From assembly GCA_937898675.1 (NCBI GenBank), contig CALEJB010000037.1:1-64000 (forward strand): a stretch of 64,000 nt of DNA. Direction: 5' to 3'. This DNA comes from an uncultured Prevotellaceae bacterium. Its GTDB lineage: Bacteria; Bacteroidota; Bacteroidia; Bacteroidales; Muribaculaceae. Under the pieces are notes generated by a model. That model saw only the letters and a list, made by a program, of their open reading frames with translations. It made no database searches and was not told where the DNA came from. Shown in pieces: positions 7,656 to 16,310 of this stretch. How positions within the stretch are numbered: position 1 is the stretch's first letter; every line of letters starts with the position of its first letter. Both the position numbers and the translations under genes were made by a program.

Positions 7656-9620
7656 CTAATCTGTTATCTGCATGTTCCTGAAGATGCGCAGTACGCGCAG
7701 GATGCCGCCCACGTTGGGAGCGAAGCTGACGGCGCCGCGGCCGGTGAACGGCGGGTTGCCGTCATAGAGCTCGCTCAGCGAGCCGATGCAGCCTTCCTTC
7801 ATCTCGTCTTCAAAGCCAATCATCATGCGCTCAATGAACGAGATGCTGTTGATGCCGAACACGCGGATGTAGGCCTTGCTGTAAAAGTCCATCAGCCACG
7901 GGCGGGCGCTGCCGGCATAGTAGGCCGTCTGGCGCTCCTGGGGCGTGCCCAGGTACCAGGGAATGTAGCCGTAGCTGTTGGGCGACAGGGTGCGCAGGCC
8001 CTTGGGCGTGAGCAACTCGCGGGTGGCGATGTCGAGCACGCGCTTGCGCTGGCGGCGGTCGAGGGGGCTGTGGTCCATGCCCACGGCAATGACCATGCTG
8101 GGACGCACGCTCAGGTCGGTGTAGGTGCCGTTGACGTAGTCATACAGGTAGCCGTAGTCGGTCATGAAGGTGTTGATGAATGCGGGCTTGCACTTGTCGG
8201 CGATGTCGCGGCAGCGGTCAACAAATTCTTTTTCTTCCTGCTCGTGGCCGGCAAACAGTTCTTCGACGGCAAATCGCAGCGCGTTGTACCACAGCGCTTC
8301 AAATTCCACGAGATATCCGGTGCGCGGGATGAGCGGCGTGCCGTTGGGGTTGGTGCTGTTCATCCACGATACGGGCGACAGTGTGCCGTCGGTGCTCACC
8401 ATGCCGTTGGGCTCCAGCTTGAGGTTGGGGTGGCGGCCGTCGGCGATGAAGTTGATGAGGTCCTTGACCAGCTGGCCGTAGCGCGTGCGGGCGTTGTCCA
8501 TGTTGTTGTCCTGGTCGTGGGCATAGCGCTGCACGGCCCAGATGGCCCACAGCGGCACGTCGGGCAGCTCCAGCCCGTCGAGGTGCTTGTCGAGGGTGCC
8601 GTCGCCCATCCAGTCGTTGAAGGCGCGCATGGCGGTGTCCATGATGAGCTCAAAGTCCTGGCGGTGGTGGACCGACAGCGTGCAGCCCGGCAGGGCGATG
8701 AACTCGTCGCGGGCGCGGATTTTGAACCACGGGTAGCCCGCCAGCAGGTAGTTGCCCTCCTGGTTGGTGATGTAGAACTGCTTGGCGCTGTTCTTCATGC
8801 AGTGGTAGAAACTCTTGCGCGGCGTGCGCGGCTTGATTTCGTCCTCATACATCCTGTTCAGCGTGCGGGTGTTTACTTCCTCGATGCCGGCCGAGAAGAT
8901 GAGCGGTTCGCCCTTCTTGACTTCCACCTCAAAGTAGCCCGGCACAAACAGGTCCTCGCTGTAGGGGATGCCGCGCTCCAGGTCCTTGACATATTCGATG
9001 TTCTTGTACCAGTGGGGGTCAAAGACGAACCTGGGCTTGTGGTTCATCTGCATGAACAGGGTGGGGTATCCGCTGTACATGCAGGTGGCGATGCCGTTTG
9101 CCACCTCGTGCCAGTCGCGGCTGGCGGCAGCGTTCTCCACGCACAGGTCGTTGGCGTTGCGGAAGGCCAGGAATGGCCTGAACTGCAAGGTCGTCTTGGA
9201 GTGCGCGTCAACCAGGGTGTAACGGATGAGGATGCGGTTCTCGTGGGTGATGAATATCTTTTCCTTCTTGAGGATGACGCCGCCCACGCGGAAGGTGGTG
9301 GTGGGCACGCGTTCGCAGTCATACTCGCGGATGTACTTGTGCCCGTTGGGGCTGTAGGTGCCGCCCTTGTAGCGGTGCAGGCCCAGGTTGAACGGTGCGC
9401 CGTGCTGTATCAGCGTCTCGTCGAGCGACGACAGCAGCACGTGGCTGTTGTCGTCGAGTTCGGGCACAGGAATCACGAGCAGTCCGTGCTGTTTGCGGGT
9501 ATTGCATCCCACGATGGTGGTGCAGTGATAGGCCCCCGACTGGTTGGTGCGCAACATCTCCTTGGGCAGGGACTGCTCAAGGTTAATCATCAGGTTTTTA
9601 TCAAATTTCAGATAACTCAT
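7656..9620 (-). CDS. Glycogen debranching enzyme (amylo-alpha-1,6-glucosidase family)
   Basis: 654 residues. The N-terminal beta-sandwich domain (about 1-270) is followed by an (alpha/alpha)6 glucosidase domain with AGYPWF, RDEFIALPG, the PLWAIWAVQRY stretch and RTGYLVEFEALWYNAL. The length matches bacterial single-activity debranching enzymes (GH133-like). It should remove alpha-1,6 branch points from glycogen in the cytoplasm. The segment that reads TWMDA in archaeal and yeast homologues as I recall them reads SWMNS here (Asn421), which is worth checking because that Asp has been implicated in catalysis. The gene is second in the operon, 54 nt after the lipid kinase gene. Confidence 0.88.
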   Translation of the reverse strand: MSYLKFDKNLMINLEQSLPKEMLRTNQSGAYHCTTIVGCNTRKQHGLLVIPVPELDDNSHVLLSSLDETLIQHGAPFNLGLHRYKGGTYSPNGHKYIREYDCERVPTTTFRVGGVILKKEKIFITHENRILIRYTLVDAHSKTTLQFRPFLAFRNANDLCVENAAASRDWHEVANGIATCMYSGYPTLFMQMNHKPRFVFDPHWYKNIEYVKDLERGIPYSEDLFVPGYFEVEVKKGEPLIFSAGIEEVNTRTLNRMYEDEIKPRTPRKSFYHCMKNSAKQFYITNQEGNYLLAGYPWFKIRARDEFIALPGCTLSVHHRQDFELIMDTAMRAFNDWMGDGTLDKHLDGLELPDVPLWAIWAVQRYAHDQDNNMDNARTRYGQLVKDLINFIADGRHPNLKLEPNGMVSTDGTLSPVSWMNSTNPNGTPLIPRTGYLVEFEALWYNALRFAVEELFAGHEQEEKEFVDRCRDIADKCKPAFINTFMTDYGYLYDYVNGTYTDLSVRPSMVIAVGMDHSPLDRRQRKRVLDIATRELLTPKGLRTLSPNSYGYIPWYLGTPQERQTAYYAGSARPWLMDFYSKAYIRVFGINSISFIERMMIGFEDEMKEGCIGSLSELYDGNPPFTGRGAVSFAPNVGGILRVLRIFRNMQITD

Positions 9621-9674
9621 CGTTATACGCTTTGGCTTATGGTGTCTTGTTATTTTTTTGTTTCGTCGGCATTG

Positions 9675-10580
9675 TCACACGTCGTCGCCCATCGATGGCG
9701 GCACGAGGATGTTGATGCCGCCGGGCACGTTCTCGATTTCAACCCTTGCGGGCATTTCAAGCGGCTCGCCGTCGATGTGCATGATGCCGGGCCGGTCGCG
9801 CTCTATCACCACGCGCCTGCCGCGGTAAACGGTCACATGGCGGTCCTCAAGCAGTGTGCGGGAAAACAGCCGCACGCCCAGCAACGGGCCGTCAACAAAG
9901 TTGAACTCGTGCATCACGGTGATGTCTATCAGCCCGTCTTGCATGGTGGCGCGCGGGGCGATAAAGGCGTTGTTGCCATATTGGGCCGCATTGCAGCACG
10001 CCACCACAAAGGCCTTCTCGTCCATCTCATAGCCGTCGATGTTGATGCGGTAGTGCTGGGGCTTGTACTTCATGTACTCGGCGATGGCGGTCTTGATGTA
10101 GGTGATGAAACCGCGCGTGCCCTCGTTGGCAAACTTCTGGCTCACGGTGGCGTCAAAGCCCATGCCGCACACACAGAAGAACGGCCTGCCGTTGGCGGTG
10201 CAGTAGTCGAGTTTGAGCAGCCTGCCGTTGTCAAGCACTTGCAGGGCGCGGCTGGCATTGGCGGGAACACGCAGGTGTCGCGCCAGACCGTTGCCCGAGC
10301 CGTTGGGCACGATGGCGAGTGCCGTGGCCGTGCCGCACAATGCGCTCGCCGTCTCGTTGACCGTGCCGTCGCCGCCGATGGCTACCACGATGTCGATGCC
10401 CGCCGCCGTGGCCTTGCTGGCCAGTTCCCTGGCATGGCCGGGATACTGGGTGAACTCGATGTGAACGTCATACCTGTCACGGTCAACCACGGCGTCGATG
10501 AGGCGGGGCATCCTGTCCTTGTTGCCCGTCCCCGATATGGGATTGATGATGGTGAGTATGCGCTTGCGGTCGATGTCCAT
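9675..10580 (-). CDS. Diacylglycerol kinase / YegS-like lipid kinase
   Basis: 301 residues starting MDIDRKR. This ATG is preceded by a good Shine-Dalgarno (AGGAGA), which is unusual here, so it is preferred over longer in-frame starts up to 10844 that run across the promoter. The DAGK catalytic domain shows NPISGTG near the N-terminus and the nucleotide-binding GGDGTVNE motif. A C-terminal beta-sandwich follows. The family phosphorylates diacylglycerol or related lipids with ATP at the inner membrane face. It is the first gene of the minus-strand glycogen operon and is divergent from the DUF308 gene. The exact lipid substrate is unknown. Confidence 0.88.
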   Translation of the reverse strand: MDIDRKRILTIINPISGTGNKDRMPRLIDAVVDRDRYDVHIEFTQYPGHARELASKATAAGIDIVVAIGGDGTVNETASALCGTATALAIVPNGSGNGLARHLRVPANASRALQVLDNGRLLKLDYCTANGRPFFCVCGMGFDATVSQKFANEGTRGFITYIKTAIAEYMKYKPQHYRINIDGYEMDEKAFVVACCNAAQYGNNAFIAPRATMQDGLIDITVMHEFNFVDGPLLGVRLFSRTLLEDRHVTVYRGRRVVIERDRPGIMHIDGEPLEMPARVEIENVPGGINILVPPSMGDDV

Positions 10581-10674
10581 ATTTCTCCTTGCAATAGTGC
10601 CAAAAACGGGGGTGTGGGTTACACGAACAACAACGACATTTTCGATATCGTTGCGTTGTTTTCCGTTTTCAGGG

Positions 10675-10682
10675 CAAAGATA
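10675..10682 (-). promoter_or_regulatory. -7 element for the lipid kinase/glycogen operon
   Basis: On the minus strand this reads TATCTTTG, a full match to the Bacteroidota -7 box TAnnTTTG. It lies about 95 nt upstream of the lipid kinase start, in the divergent intergenic region. A clear -33 TTTG at 19-20 bp is not visible. Confidence 0.5.
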
Positions 10683-10703
10683 CAAAATTTTGTGTAATAT
10701 TGT

Positions 10704-10734
10704 TTTGCGCATCGTGGAATTTGCGATATTTTTG
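10704..10734 (+). promoter_or_regulatory. Promoter of DUF308 gene
   Basis: TTTG, 19 bp, TATTTTTG: both halves of the Bacteroidota primary sigma promoter, ending 42 nt before the ATG at 10777. Confidence 0.65.
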
Positions 10735-10776
10735 CCGTTGAAATTCATGATAACACATTTTTTAACACAATAGACA

Positions 10777-11412
10777 ATGAATAAACTTAGTGTCAATCTG
10801 CTAACCAACTTGGTGCTGTTGCTTGCAGGCATCGGCCTGATCATGTTTTACAGCGTTCCCGACCTGCTGGTTTGGGTGGCGCGCTTGCTGGGGCTGTTGT
10901 TCTTGCTGCCTGCTTTGGCCTACCTGATTGTGGTGGCTGTGCGCCATGCCGGCAAGCGCAGCGCTACCGACTATCTGGGCATGCTGCCCGCATTGGGCGG
11001 CGTGTGCTTTGGCGTCATCATGCTCATTCGTCCCGCCAAGTTCAACGAGGTGCTGCAACTGCTCATGGGCGTGCTGATGGTGGTGCTGGGCCTGTATCAC
11101 ATTGTTTATCTGCCACTCTCGTGCCACACGCTCAAGGTCAAGGGGTGGTACTATTTTGCCCCGCTGCTTGTCGCGCTTGGCGGCATCTTGTCGTTGACGT
11201 GGCTGCGCGACAAGGACCAGGTCCAGGTGCTCATCACGGGCATCGGGCTGTTGCTTTTCAATTTCACCAGTTTGCAGGAGTATCTTATTGAACGCCGCGT
11301 GCTGCGTGCCAGTGCCGATAATCATGACGGCGGCGCTGCGTCCGTCGCGCCTCAACCCGCCGCAATCGTGGGAGGGGACGACGATGTGATGCCGATGGAC
11401 GAAGAGGCATAA
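10777..11412 (+). CDS. DUF308 (HdeD-like) multi-pass membrane protein
   Basis: 211 residues with about six hydrophobic segments between residues 8 and 165, arranged in pairs as in DUF308/HdeD proteins. A polar C-terminal tail ends in an acidic stretch (DDDVMPMDEEA). Members are small integral membrane proteins of unknown biochemical function; E. coli HdeD is tied to acid resistance. It is a single-gene unit with its own promoter, divergent from the lipid kinase and convergent with the L31 gene. No catalytic motif is visible. Confidence 0.72.
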   Translation: MNKLSVNLLTNLVLLLAGIGLIMFYSVPDLLVWVARLLGLLFLLPALAYLIVVAVRHAGKRSATDYLGMLPALGGVCFGVIMLIRPAKFNEVLQLLMGVLMVVLGLYHIVYLPLSCHTLKVKGWYYFAPLLVALGGILSLTWLRDKDQVQVLITGIGLLLFNFTSLQEYLIERRVLRASADNHDGGAASVAPQPAAIVGGDDDVMPMDEEA

Positions 11413-11441
11413 TAAATAATAAAGGCACGGTAAATTGAAAT

Positions 11442-11485
11442 GACAAGCGGCGCGTCTCCCGATGGGGAACGCGTCGCTCGTTGTC
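11442..11485. terminator. Stem-loop between convergent DUF308 and L31 genes
   Basis: GACAAGCGGCGCGT pairs with ACGCGTCGCT...TTGTC around a loop that contains TCCC/GGGA. It sits between the two stop codons. There is no strong T-run on either side, so a bidirectional terminator role is an inference from position. Confidence 0.4.
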
Positions 11486-11537
11486 TTGTGGCCCAAAGCC
11501 TGCCGCCCGTGCACAGGCAGCGGTGCTTTGTCGTGTC

Positions 11538-11792
11538 TTACTTCTTCTTGCGGTTGCCGTAGCGCTGCATGAACTTGTCCACGCGACCTGCGGTGTCGAC
11601 GAGCTTCTGCTTGCCGGTGAAGAAGGGGTGGGAGGTGTTGGTGATCTCGAGCTTGACCAGGGGATAGGTGGTGCCGTCGATTTCGATGGTCTCCTTGGTG
11701 TTAACAGTGCTGCGAGTGATGAAAACCTCCTCGTTAGACATGTCCTTGAACGCAACCTCGCGATAGTTGCTGGGATGGATATCTTTCTTCAT
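11538..11792 (-). CDS. rpmE2: 50S ribosomal protein L31 type B
   Basis: 84 residues starting MKKDIHPSNYREV, the standard L31 opening; longer in-frame starts upstream lie in non-conserved sequence. The core TSHPFFTGKQ and the basic end RYGNRKKK match type B L31. There is no cysteine at all, so it is the zinc-independent (C-minus) paralogue, which in many bacteria is the form favoured when zinc is scarce. It is monocistronic and divergent from the PHP phosphatase gene. Confidence 0.95.
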   Translation of the reverse strand: MKKDIHPSNYREVAFKDMSNEEVFITRSTVNTKETIEIDGTTYPLVKLEITNTSHPFFTGKQKLVDTAGRVDKFMQRYGNRKKK

Positions 11793-12116
11793 TTTGTCAG
11801 ATATATCTTTAAATGTTAAACTTACAATTATTGTGGCGGTGGTAAACGCCTTTTTTGTAATGGCGTGCAAAGGTACGCAGTTTTTTTGGACTGCGAAAAT
11901 TTTTTCTGAATTTTTTATTAAAATTCGTTGATTGAAAGTCCTTTCACTCGCAAATCCCTGTCATTTCTGCCTTCTTTCCTGAATCGCATGGTCGATTCGG
12001 CCGATTTTAACAGGATTTAGGTGCGTTTTTTGATGATTTTCGGCATTTTGTGTCAGCCATTTGTCGGAAAAATAGTAACTTTGCAAGTCGCAAACTAAAA
12101 CGAAGTTACAGAATAT
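11793..12116. other. Divergent intergenic region, L31 / PHP phosphatase
   Basis: 324 nt, AT-rich, with no credible ORF. It holds a minus-strand -7 box (CAAAGGTA on the plus strand at 11868-11875, TACCTTTG for L31) and an inverted repeat CGCAGT/ACTGCG at 11876-11895 next to it. It also has a plus-strand -7 box TAACTTTG at 12076-12083 for the phosphatase gene. Nothing else stands out. Confidence 0.5.
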
Positions 12117-12857
12117 ATGTTTGGCAAACTTTTTGGAAGGAAAAAGGAGCAAATGAAGCTCTTTTACAATACAGATGTGCATTGCCACATCCTGCCTGGC
12201 GTGGACCACGGTTCGCGTTCGGTGGAGCAGTCGTTGGAACTGCTCGAGGCTCAGATGGAGATGGGCATTCACCGCGTCATCCTCACCTCGCACGTGACGG
12301 CAGTGACGTTTGAAAACACCCGGGAGAGCCTGACATCGGCTTTTGAGGTCCTCAAGCAGGCGGTGGCCGAGGCCGGGCTTGACATGGAACTGCACCTGAG
12401 CGCCGAGTACCGCATGGACGAATACTTTGACAAGGAGTACAAGGCCGGCCATCTGATTGCGATGCCGGGCAACCACATTCTTCTCGAGAACTCGTTCCAG
12501 CAGGAACTGCTCAATCTCGACGAGTTGCTGTTCGACATGCAGGTGCAGGGCTATAAGACCATTCTGGCTCACCCCGAGCGTTACACCTACTATTCGCGCC
12601 GCCGCAAGCGCTACGAGGCCTTGCACAATGCCGGCGCACGATTCCAGGTCAACCTGCTGTCGTTTACCGGCTATTTTGGCGAGGAGGCGCGTGAGAGTGC
12701 CTTGTGGTTTGCCCGCAACGGCATGATCGACTATTTGGGAACCGATATGCACAACATCAAGCAGGCCCACATTATCATGGATTACCTCAATTCCAAGGAG
12801 TGGCGCAAGATGGCGCCAGGGCTCCAAGAAACGGTCAAGAACGACATGATTGGCTAA
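12117..12857 (+). CDS. PHP-family tyrosine-protein phosphatase (CpsB/YwqE type)
   Basis: 246 residues, cytoplasmic. Metal-binding PHP motifs are clear: D20-x-H22-x-H24 (in DVHCHILPGVDHG), the SH of TSHVTA, AHPER and GTDMHN near the C-terminus. CpsB/YwqE proteins dephosphorylate the tyrosine-rich tail of the Wzc-type capsule kinase and control polysaccharide export. No kinase or capsule gene is adjacent here; the gene stands alone between two terminator-like stem-loops. In-frame Met13 is an alternative start and would still keep all motifs. Confidence 0.82.
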   Translation: MFGKLFGRKKEQMKLFYNTDVHCHILPGVDHGSRSVEQSLELLEAQMEMGIHRVILTSHVTAVTFENTRESLTSAFEVLKQAVAEAGLDMELHLSAEYRMDEYFDKEYKAGHLIAMPGNHILLENSFQQELLNLDELLFDMQVQGYKTILAHPERYTYYSRRRKRYEALHNAGARFQVNLLSFTGYFGEEARESALWFARNGMIDYLGTDMHNIKQAHIIMDYLNSKEWRKMAPGLQETVKNDMIG

Positions 12858-12883
12858 GCCATAATGCGAGATATAATAACACA

Positions 12884-12918
12884 AGGAGTGCGATTGTAAA
12901 ATCGCACTCCTGTTTTTT
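12884..12918 (+). terminator. Intrinsic terminator of PHP phosphatase gene
   Basis: A perfect 12-bp stem (AGGAGTGCGATT / AATCGCACTCCT) with a GTAA tetraloop, followed by TGTTTTTT. This is a textbook rho-independent terminator 27 nt after the stop codon. Confidence 0.9.
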
Positions 12919-12935
12919 GCCATGTAAACCATGCC

Positions 12936-13661
12936 TTAGTCTCGCATCGGCTCGGGCAGGTCTTGCTGGATAATGGCGCGGCAGGCGCTGCTCACCTGGA
13001 CGATGTCGTTGCCGTCGCCGGTGTGCTCGATGGGCTGGTGCAGCGTCATCGTGATGGTGCCCGGCGTGACATTGAACGTGTGGCGGTTCATCACTTGGTA
13101 GCTGCCGTCAATGGTGATGGGGACAACGGGCAGGCCGAACTCAAGGGCGAGCTTGAAGGCTCCGTTCTTGAACGGGCCCATCTTGCCGGTGTCGGTGCGG
13201 CGTCCCTCGGGAAAGACGACAATCGACATGCCGCCGTTCAGTTTCTTCTTGGCCTCGGCCATGGTGCGGCGCAGGCCCTCGGCGCTGTGCGTGTCCACCA
13301 TGATGTGGCCGGCGGCGCGGCAGGCTGTGCCGATAATCGGGATGTTGGTCAGGCCCTTGCGCATCATCCACTTGAAGTTGTGGCCCAGAAAACCGTATAT
13401 CGAGAAGATGTCGTAAGCGCCCTGATGGTTGGCGACAAACACATAGCTGGTCTCGTGGTCAATGAACTCGCGGCCCTCGACCTTGATGCGCACCAGGTGT
13501 ATCCAGCACCACACGCGTGACCACCATTTGGCGGGATAATAACCCCAAAAGTCCTGATTGAACGGGCTGCCAATCATCGTTATCAATGCGGTGACGATGG
13601 AATAGACCACCATTATGGGAGTGGCGATGCACCATTGGTATATGCGGTATAAATAAATCAT
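12936..13661 (-). CDS. plsC: 1-acyl-sn-glycerol-3-phosphate acyltransferase
   Basis: 241 residues with an N-terminal membrane helix (about 12-32). Acyltransferase motif I is NHQGAYD (H79-x4-D84) and motif III is FPEGRRT (150-156). The protein should acylate lysophosphatidic acid at the sn-2 position to give phosphatidic acid at the inner membrane. It is monocistronic; the promoter (TTG, 20 bp, TAACTTTG on the minus strand, 13684-13714) lies 23 nt upstream. The gene converges with the PHP phosphatase gene, whose terminator lies between the two stop codons. Confidence 0.9.
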   Translation of the reverse strand: MIYLYRIYQWCIATPIMVVYSIVTALITMIGSPFNQDFWGYYPAKWWSRVWCWIHLVRIKVEGREFIDHETSYVFVANHQGAYDIFSIYGFLGHNFKWMMRKGLTNIPIIGTACRAAGHIMVDTHSAEGLRRTMAEAKKKLNGGMSIVVFPEGRRTDTGKMGPFKNGAFKLALEFGLPVVPITIDGSYQVMNRHTFNVTPGTITMTLHQPIEHTGDGNDIVQVSSACRAIIQQDLPEPMRD

Positions 13662-13683
13662 AAGGCATCGTTGTTTGCTGCCG

Positions 13684-13714
13684 CAAAGTTAGTGGAAAAA
13701 TTATAATGATGCAA
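13684..13714 (-). promoter_or_regulatory. Promoter of plsC
   Basis: On the minus strand: TTG (13712-13714), 20 bp, TAACTTTG (13684-13691). Both boxes match the Bacteroidota consensus at the preferred spacing. Confidence 0.65.
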
Positions 13715-13745
13715 GCGCATGCCGCAAAACCATCGCTTGGAACCT

Positions 13746-13791
13746 CAAAAAATAACAACCGCGGCCCGACCGTTGGGTAGGCGGACCGCGG
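13746..13791 (-). terminator. Terminator of rprX-rprY
   Basis: Read on the minus strand, CCGCGG (13786-13791) pairs with CCGCGG (13759-13764) with further inner pairing. It is followed by TTGTTATTTTTTG, about 30 nt after the rprY stop codon. Confidence 0.75.
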
Positions 13792-13818
13792 GATTGCCGT
13801 TGCCGTTGCGAGGGGCGC

Positions 13819-14523
13819 TTACTTGGCCTCGGCGTCGGGGGCGATGAGCTTGTAGCCCTTGCCGTGGATGTTGATGATTTCGATGCTGGGATCGTCTTTC
13901 AGCTTCTTGCGCAGCTTGGTGATGTAAACGTCCATCGAGCGTGCGTTGAAGTAGTTGTCGTCAATCCAGATGGTCTTGAGGGCGAAGTTGCGCTCCAGTA
14001 TCTCGTTCATGTGGGCGCACAGCAGGCTCAGCAGTTCGCTCTCCTTGGTGGTGAGGTTGTCGCTGGCGTCATCGGTGAACAGCACCTGGCGCTGGGTGTC
14101 GAAGGTGAACTTGCCGATGCGGTAAACGGTGACCTCTTTGCCTTTCTTGCCCTTGACGCGGCGCAGGATGGCCTCGATGCGCAGCACCAGTTCCTCCATC
14201 GAGAAGGGCTTGGTGATGTAGTCGTCGGCGCCAATCTTGAAGCCTTCCAGGATGTCCTCTTTCAATGCCTTGGCGGTGAGGAAGATGATGGGCACGTCGC
14301 TGTTCACGGTGCGAATCTCCTGTGCGAGCTGGTAGCCGTCCTTCTTGGGCATCATCACGTCAAGCAGGCAGATGTCGTATTTGCCTTTGAGGAAAGCCTT
14401 GTAACCGGCTTCACCGTCGGCAAACAGTTCGGCCTTGTAGCCTTTGTCCTCGAGATACTCGCGGGTGAGGGTTCCCAGGTTCTCGTCATCTTCGCATAAC
14501 AGAATTCTCAGTTTTTCTTCCAT
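13819..14523 (-). CDS. rprY: Response regulator RprY (OmpR family)
   Basis: 234 residues: receiver domain 1-120 with acidic pocket ED (11-12), phosphoacceptor Asp55 in LLDVMMP and Lys in LTAKA, then a winged-helix OmpR/PhoB DNA-binding domain to the C-terminus. It lies 8 nt after the histidine kinase gene in the same operon. RprY of Bacteroides fragilis was described as the partner of RprX, and the sequence layout matches that pair. Targets are not visible in this window. Confidence 0.9.
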   Translation of the reverse strand: MEEKLRILLCEDDENLGTLTREYLEDKGYKAELFADGEAGYKAFLKGKYDICLLDVMMPKKDGYQLAQEIRTVNSDVPIIFLTAKALKEDILEGFKIGADDYITKPFSMEELVLRIEAILRRVKGKKGKEVTVYRIGKFTFDTQRQVLFTDDASDNLTTKESELLSLLCAHMNEILERNFALKTIWIDDNYFNARSMDVYITKLRKKLKDDPSIEIINIHGKGYKLIAPDAEAK

Positions 14524-14531
14524 AATGGTTT

Positions 14532-16037
14532 TTATTTATAAAGTGGTAATGTGATAATAAATTTCGAACCTTTGTTCAGCTCGCTGTCGGCATGGATTGA
14601 GCCGCCAAAGAGCGTGATCATTTTGTGCACATACGCCAGCCCCAGGCCAAAGCCCTTGACGTCGTGGCGGTTGCCCGTCGATACGCGGTAGAATTTCTCA
14701 AAGATGCGTTTCAGGTCCTCGCGTTTCATGCCGATGCCGTTGTCGCTGACGGTAATCTGGATGTGGTCCTCGTCGGGGTTGACGGTGCTGACCTCAAGCT
14801 CCAGGGGCACGTCTTCGCGACGGTACTTGATGGCGTTGTCCAGCAGGTTGAAAATCACGTTGGTGAAGTGCATCCTGTCCACCTTGATGATGGGATCCTC
14901 GGCGTCGAGCTTATCGGTGATGTGGCCGCCGTATTTCTCGACCTTGAGTTTGAATGTGTTGACCACGCTGTAGATGCTCGCGTTGGCGTCTTCTTCCTCG
15001 AGGCGCATCGTGGCGTTCTTGCGGTCAAACAGCGACAGCTGCAGCACTTTTTCGACTTGAAATCGCAGGCGCTTGGTCTCGTCGTTGATGACTGTGGACA
15101 CGTGTTTGAGCATCGACGGGCTCTTGCGCACGCTGTCGTCGTTGAGCATCTGCGCCGCAATCGAAATGGACGATATGGGCGTCTTGAACTCGTGCGTCAT
15201 GTTGTTGATGAAGTCGTTCTTGATTTCGCTCAGCTTCTTCTGGCGGAACGCCAGCGTGATGGTGTACAGGAACACGCCCAGCAGCAGGAATGTGAATGCC
15301 AGCGAGGGCACCAGGAACTTTACCGACGAGAAGATGTAGTCGCTCTTGTTGGGGAAGATGACATTGAGCGTGTTTTGCTTGCTTTTCGGGTCATTGGGGA
15401 AGAGCACCTGGCTGTAAACGTCCTCTTGGGTGATGGGCGAATACCCCGCGCTCTTGTACACGATGCCTGACGAACGGTTGACGATGGCGTACTCAAACGG
15501 CAGTGTCAGCCCGTTGAACTCAAGTTCCGACTTCAGGTATCCCGCCACGGTGGTGCTGTCGGCGCGTTCTTGGATTGGGCGGTCGCTCGATTGGTTCAGG
15601 ATGGTGAGAATCACCTCATTCAGCAGGCTTTTTTCGTACAGATACTGGTTCTTGAGCATCTCCTGCTTGTGCTGGTAACTGGTGCTCATGTCATTGAGCT
15701 TTTCGCGGTTGGCGGGTCTCAGGTCGGCGGGGTCACTGGCGTTGAGGGTCGTGTCGATATCGGCGGGATTGCGGTCGTCAAAGTCAAAGCTGTTCTGCCC
15801 CATGTCTTGATAGCCGTAGGCCGCCTCGGCCTCGGCGAGGTCCATGTCCAGATAGTATTTTGTCTCGTTTTGCTCCAGCATCGTGGACACGCTGTACATG
15901 CTGCGCATCACGATTTCGCTGAACTGGCTGTTGCGCATGGCCACCATACGTTCCATATACACGATTTGCATGGCGAGCAGTCCCAGCAGGGCTATCGCCA
16001 TCACTATTGCCAATATCCAGATTGTTGAGCGTTTCAT
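14532..16037 (-). CDS. rprX: Sensor histidine kinase RprX
   Basis: 501 residues. TM1 is at 5-27, a periplasmic sensor region at about 28-238, and TM2 at 241-263. The HisKA domain has phospho-acceptor His282 in FINNMTHEFKTP. The HATPase_c domain has N box NLLDNAIKY, G1 DNGIGM and G2 GFGLGL. It should autophosphorylate and pass phosphate to RprY. Its promoter (TTTTG, 19 bp, TAATTTTG on the minus strand) ends 44 nt upstream of the start. An ATTGTT/AACAAT inverted repeat lies at 16059-16075 in the leader. Confidence 0.9.
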   Translation of the reverse strand: MKRSTIWILAIVMAIALLGLLAMQIVYMERMVAMRNSQFSEIVMRSMYSVSTMLEQNETKYYLDMDLAEAEAAYGYQDMGQNSFDFDDRNPADIDTTLNASDPADLRPANREKLNDMSTSYQHKQEMLKNQYLYEKSLLNEVILTILNQSSDRPIQERADSTTVAGYLKSELEFNGLTLPFEYAIVNRSSGIVYKSAGYSPITQEDVYSQVLFPNDPKSKQNTLNVIFPNKSDYIFSSVKFLVPSLAFTFLLLGVFLYTITLAFRQKKLSEIKNDFINNMTHEFKTPISSISIAAQMLNDDSVRKSPSMLKHVSTVINDETKRLRFQVEKVLQLSLFDRKNATMRLEEEDANASIYSVVNTFKLKVEKYGGHITDKLDAEDPIIKVDRMHFTNVIFNLLDNAIKYRREDVPLELEVSTVNPDEDHIQITVSDNGIGMKREDLKRIFEKFYRVSTGNRHDVKGFGLGLAYVHKMITLFGGSIHADSELNKGSKFIITLPLYK

Positions 16038-16081
16038 CTCTTGATATTCCTTATCCGAATTGTTGTTTTAACAATCAACGG

Positions 16082-16113
16082 CAAAATTAACACTTAATTG
16101 TGAAAATCCAAAA
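16082..16113 (-). promoter_or_regulatory. Promoter of rprXY
   Basis: Minus strand TTTTG (16109-16113), 19 bp, TAATTTTG (16082-16089). Confidence 0.6.
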
Positions 16114-16239
16114 TTTTTGCGCGTTTTTTAATCAAAATGTGACCTCAAGTGTTAATAAATGGGTTATTGCAGCCTGTTTTTCTCGTTGGAACAGATGTGT
16201 GCGGCTGGCGTGTCAACTGTGCTGGGGCAGATAAACAAG

Positions 16240-16270
16240 CAGTGCCCCCGCCGCAATGGCGAAGGCACTG
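16240..16270 (-). terminator. Stem-loop after EF-G-like gene
   Basis: CAGTGCC pairs with GGCACTG around a loop that can itself pair (CGCC/GGCG), about 40 nt past the stop codon on the minus strand. The T-run is weak. Confidence 0.4.
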
Positions 16271-16310
16271 GATGATACTATTATAATAATGTGTAAAGTG
16301 CCGGAACGGA

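Noticed and set aside
7572..10697. 1041-codon plus-strand frame opposite glycogen genes
   Set aside because: It spans three real minus-strand genes and their gaps, with no recognisable domain; an antisense shadow of GC-rich codons.
11876..11895. CGCAGT/ACTGCG repeat as a regulatory operator for L31
   Set aside because: Short arms around a T-rich spacer in AT-rich DNA; likely chance, and no second copy is present.
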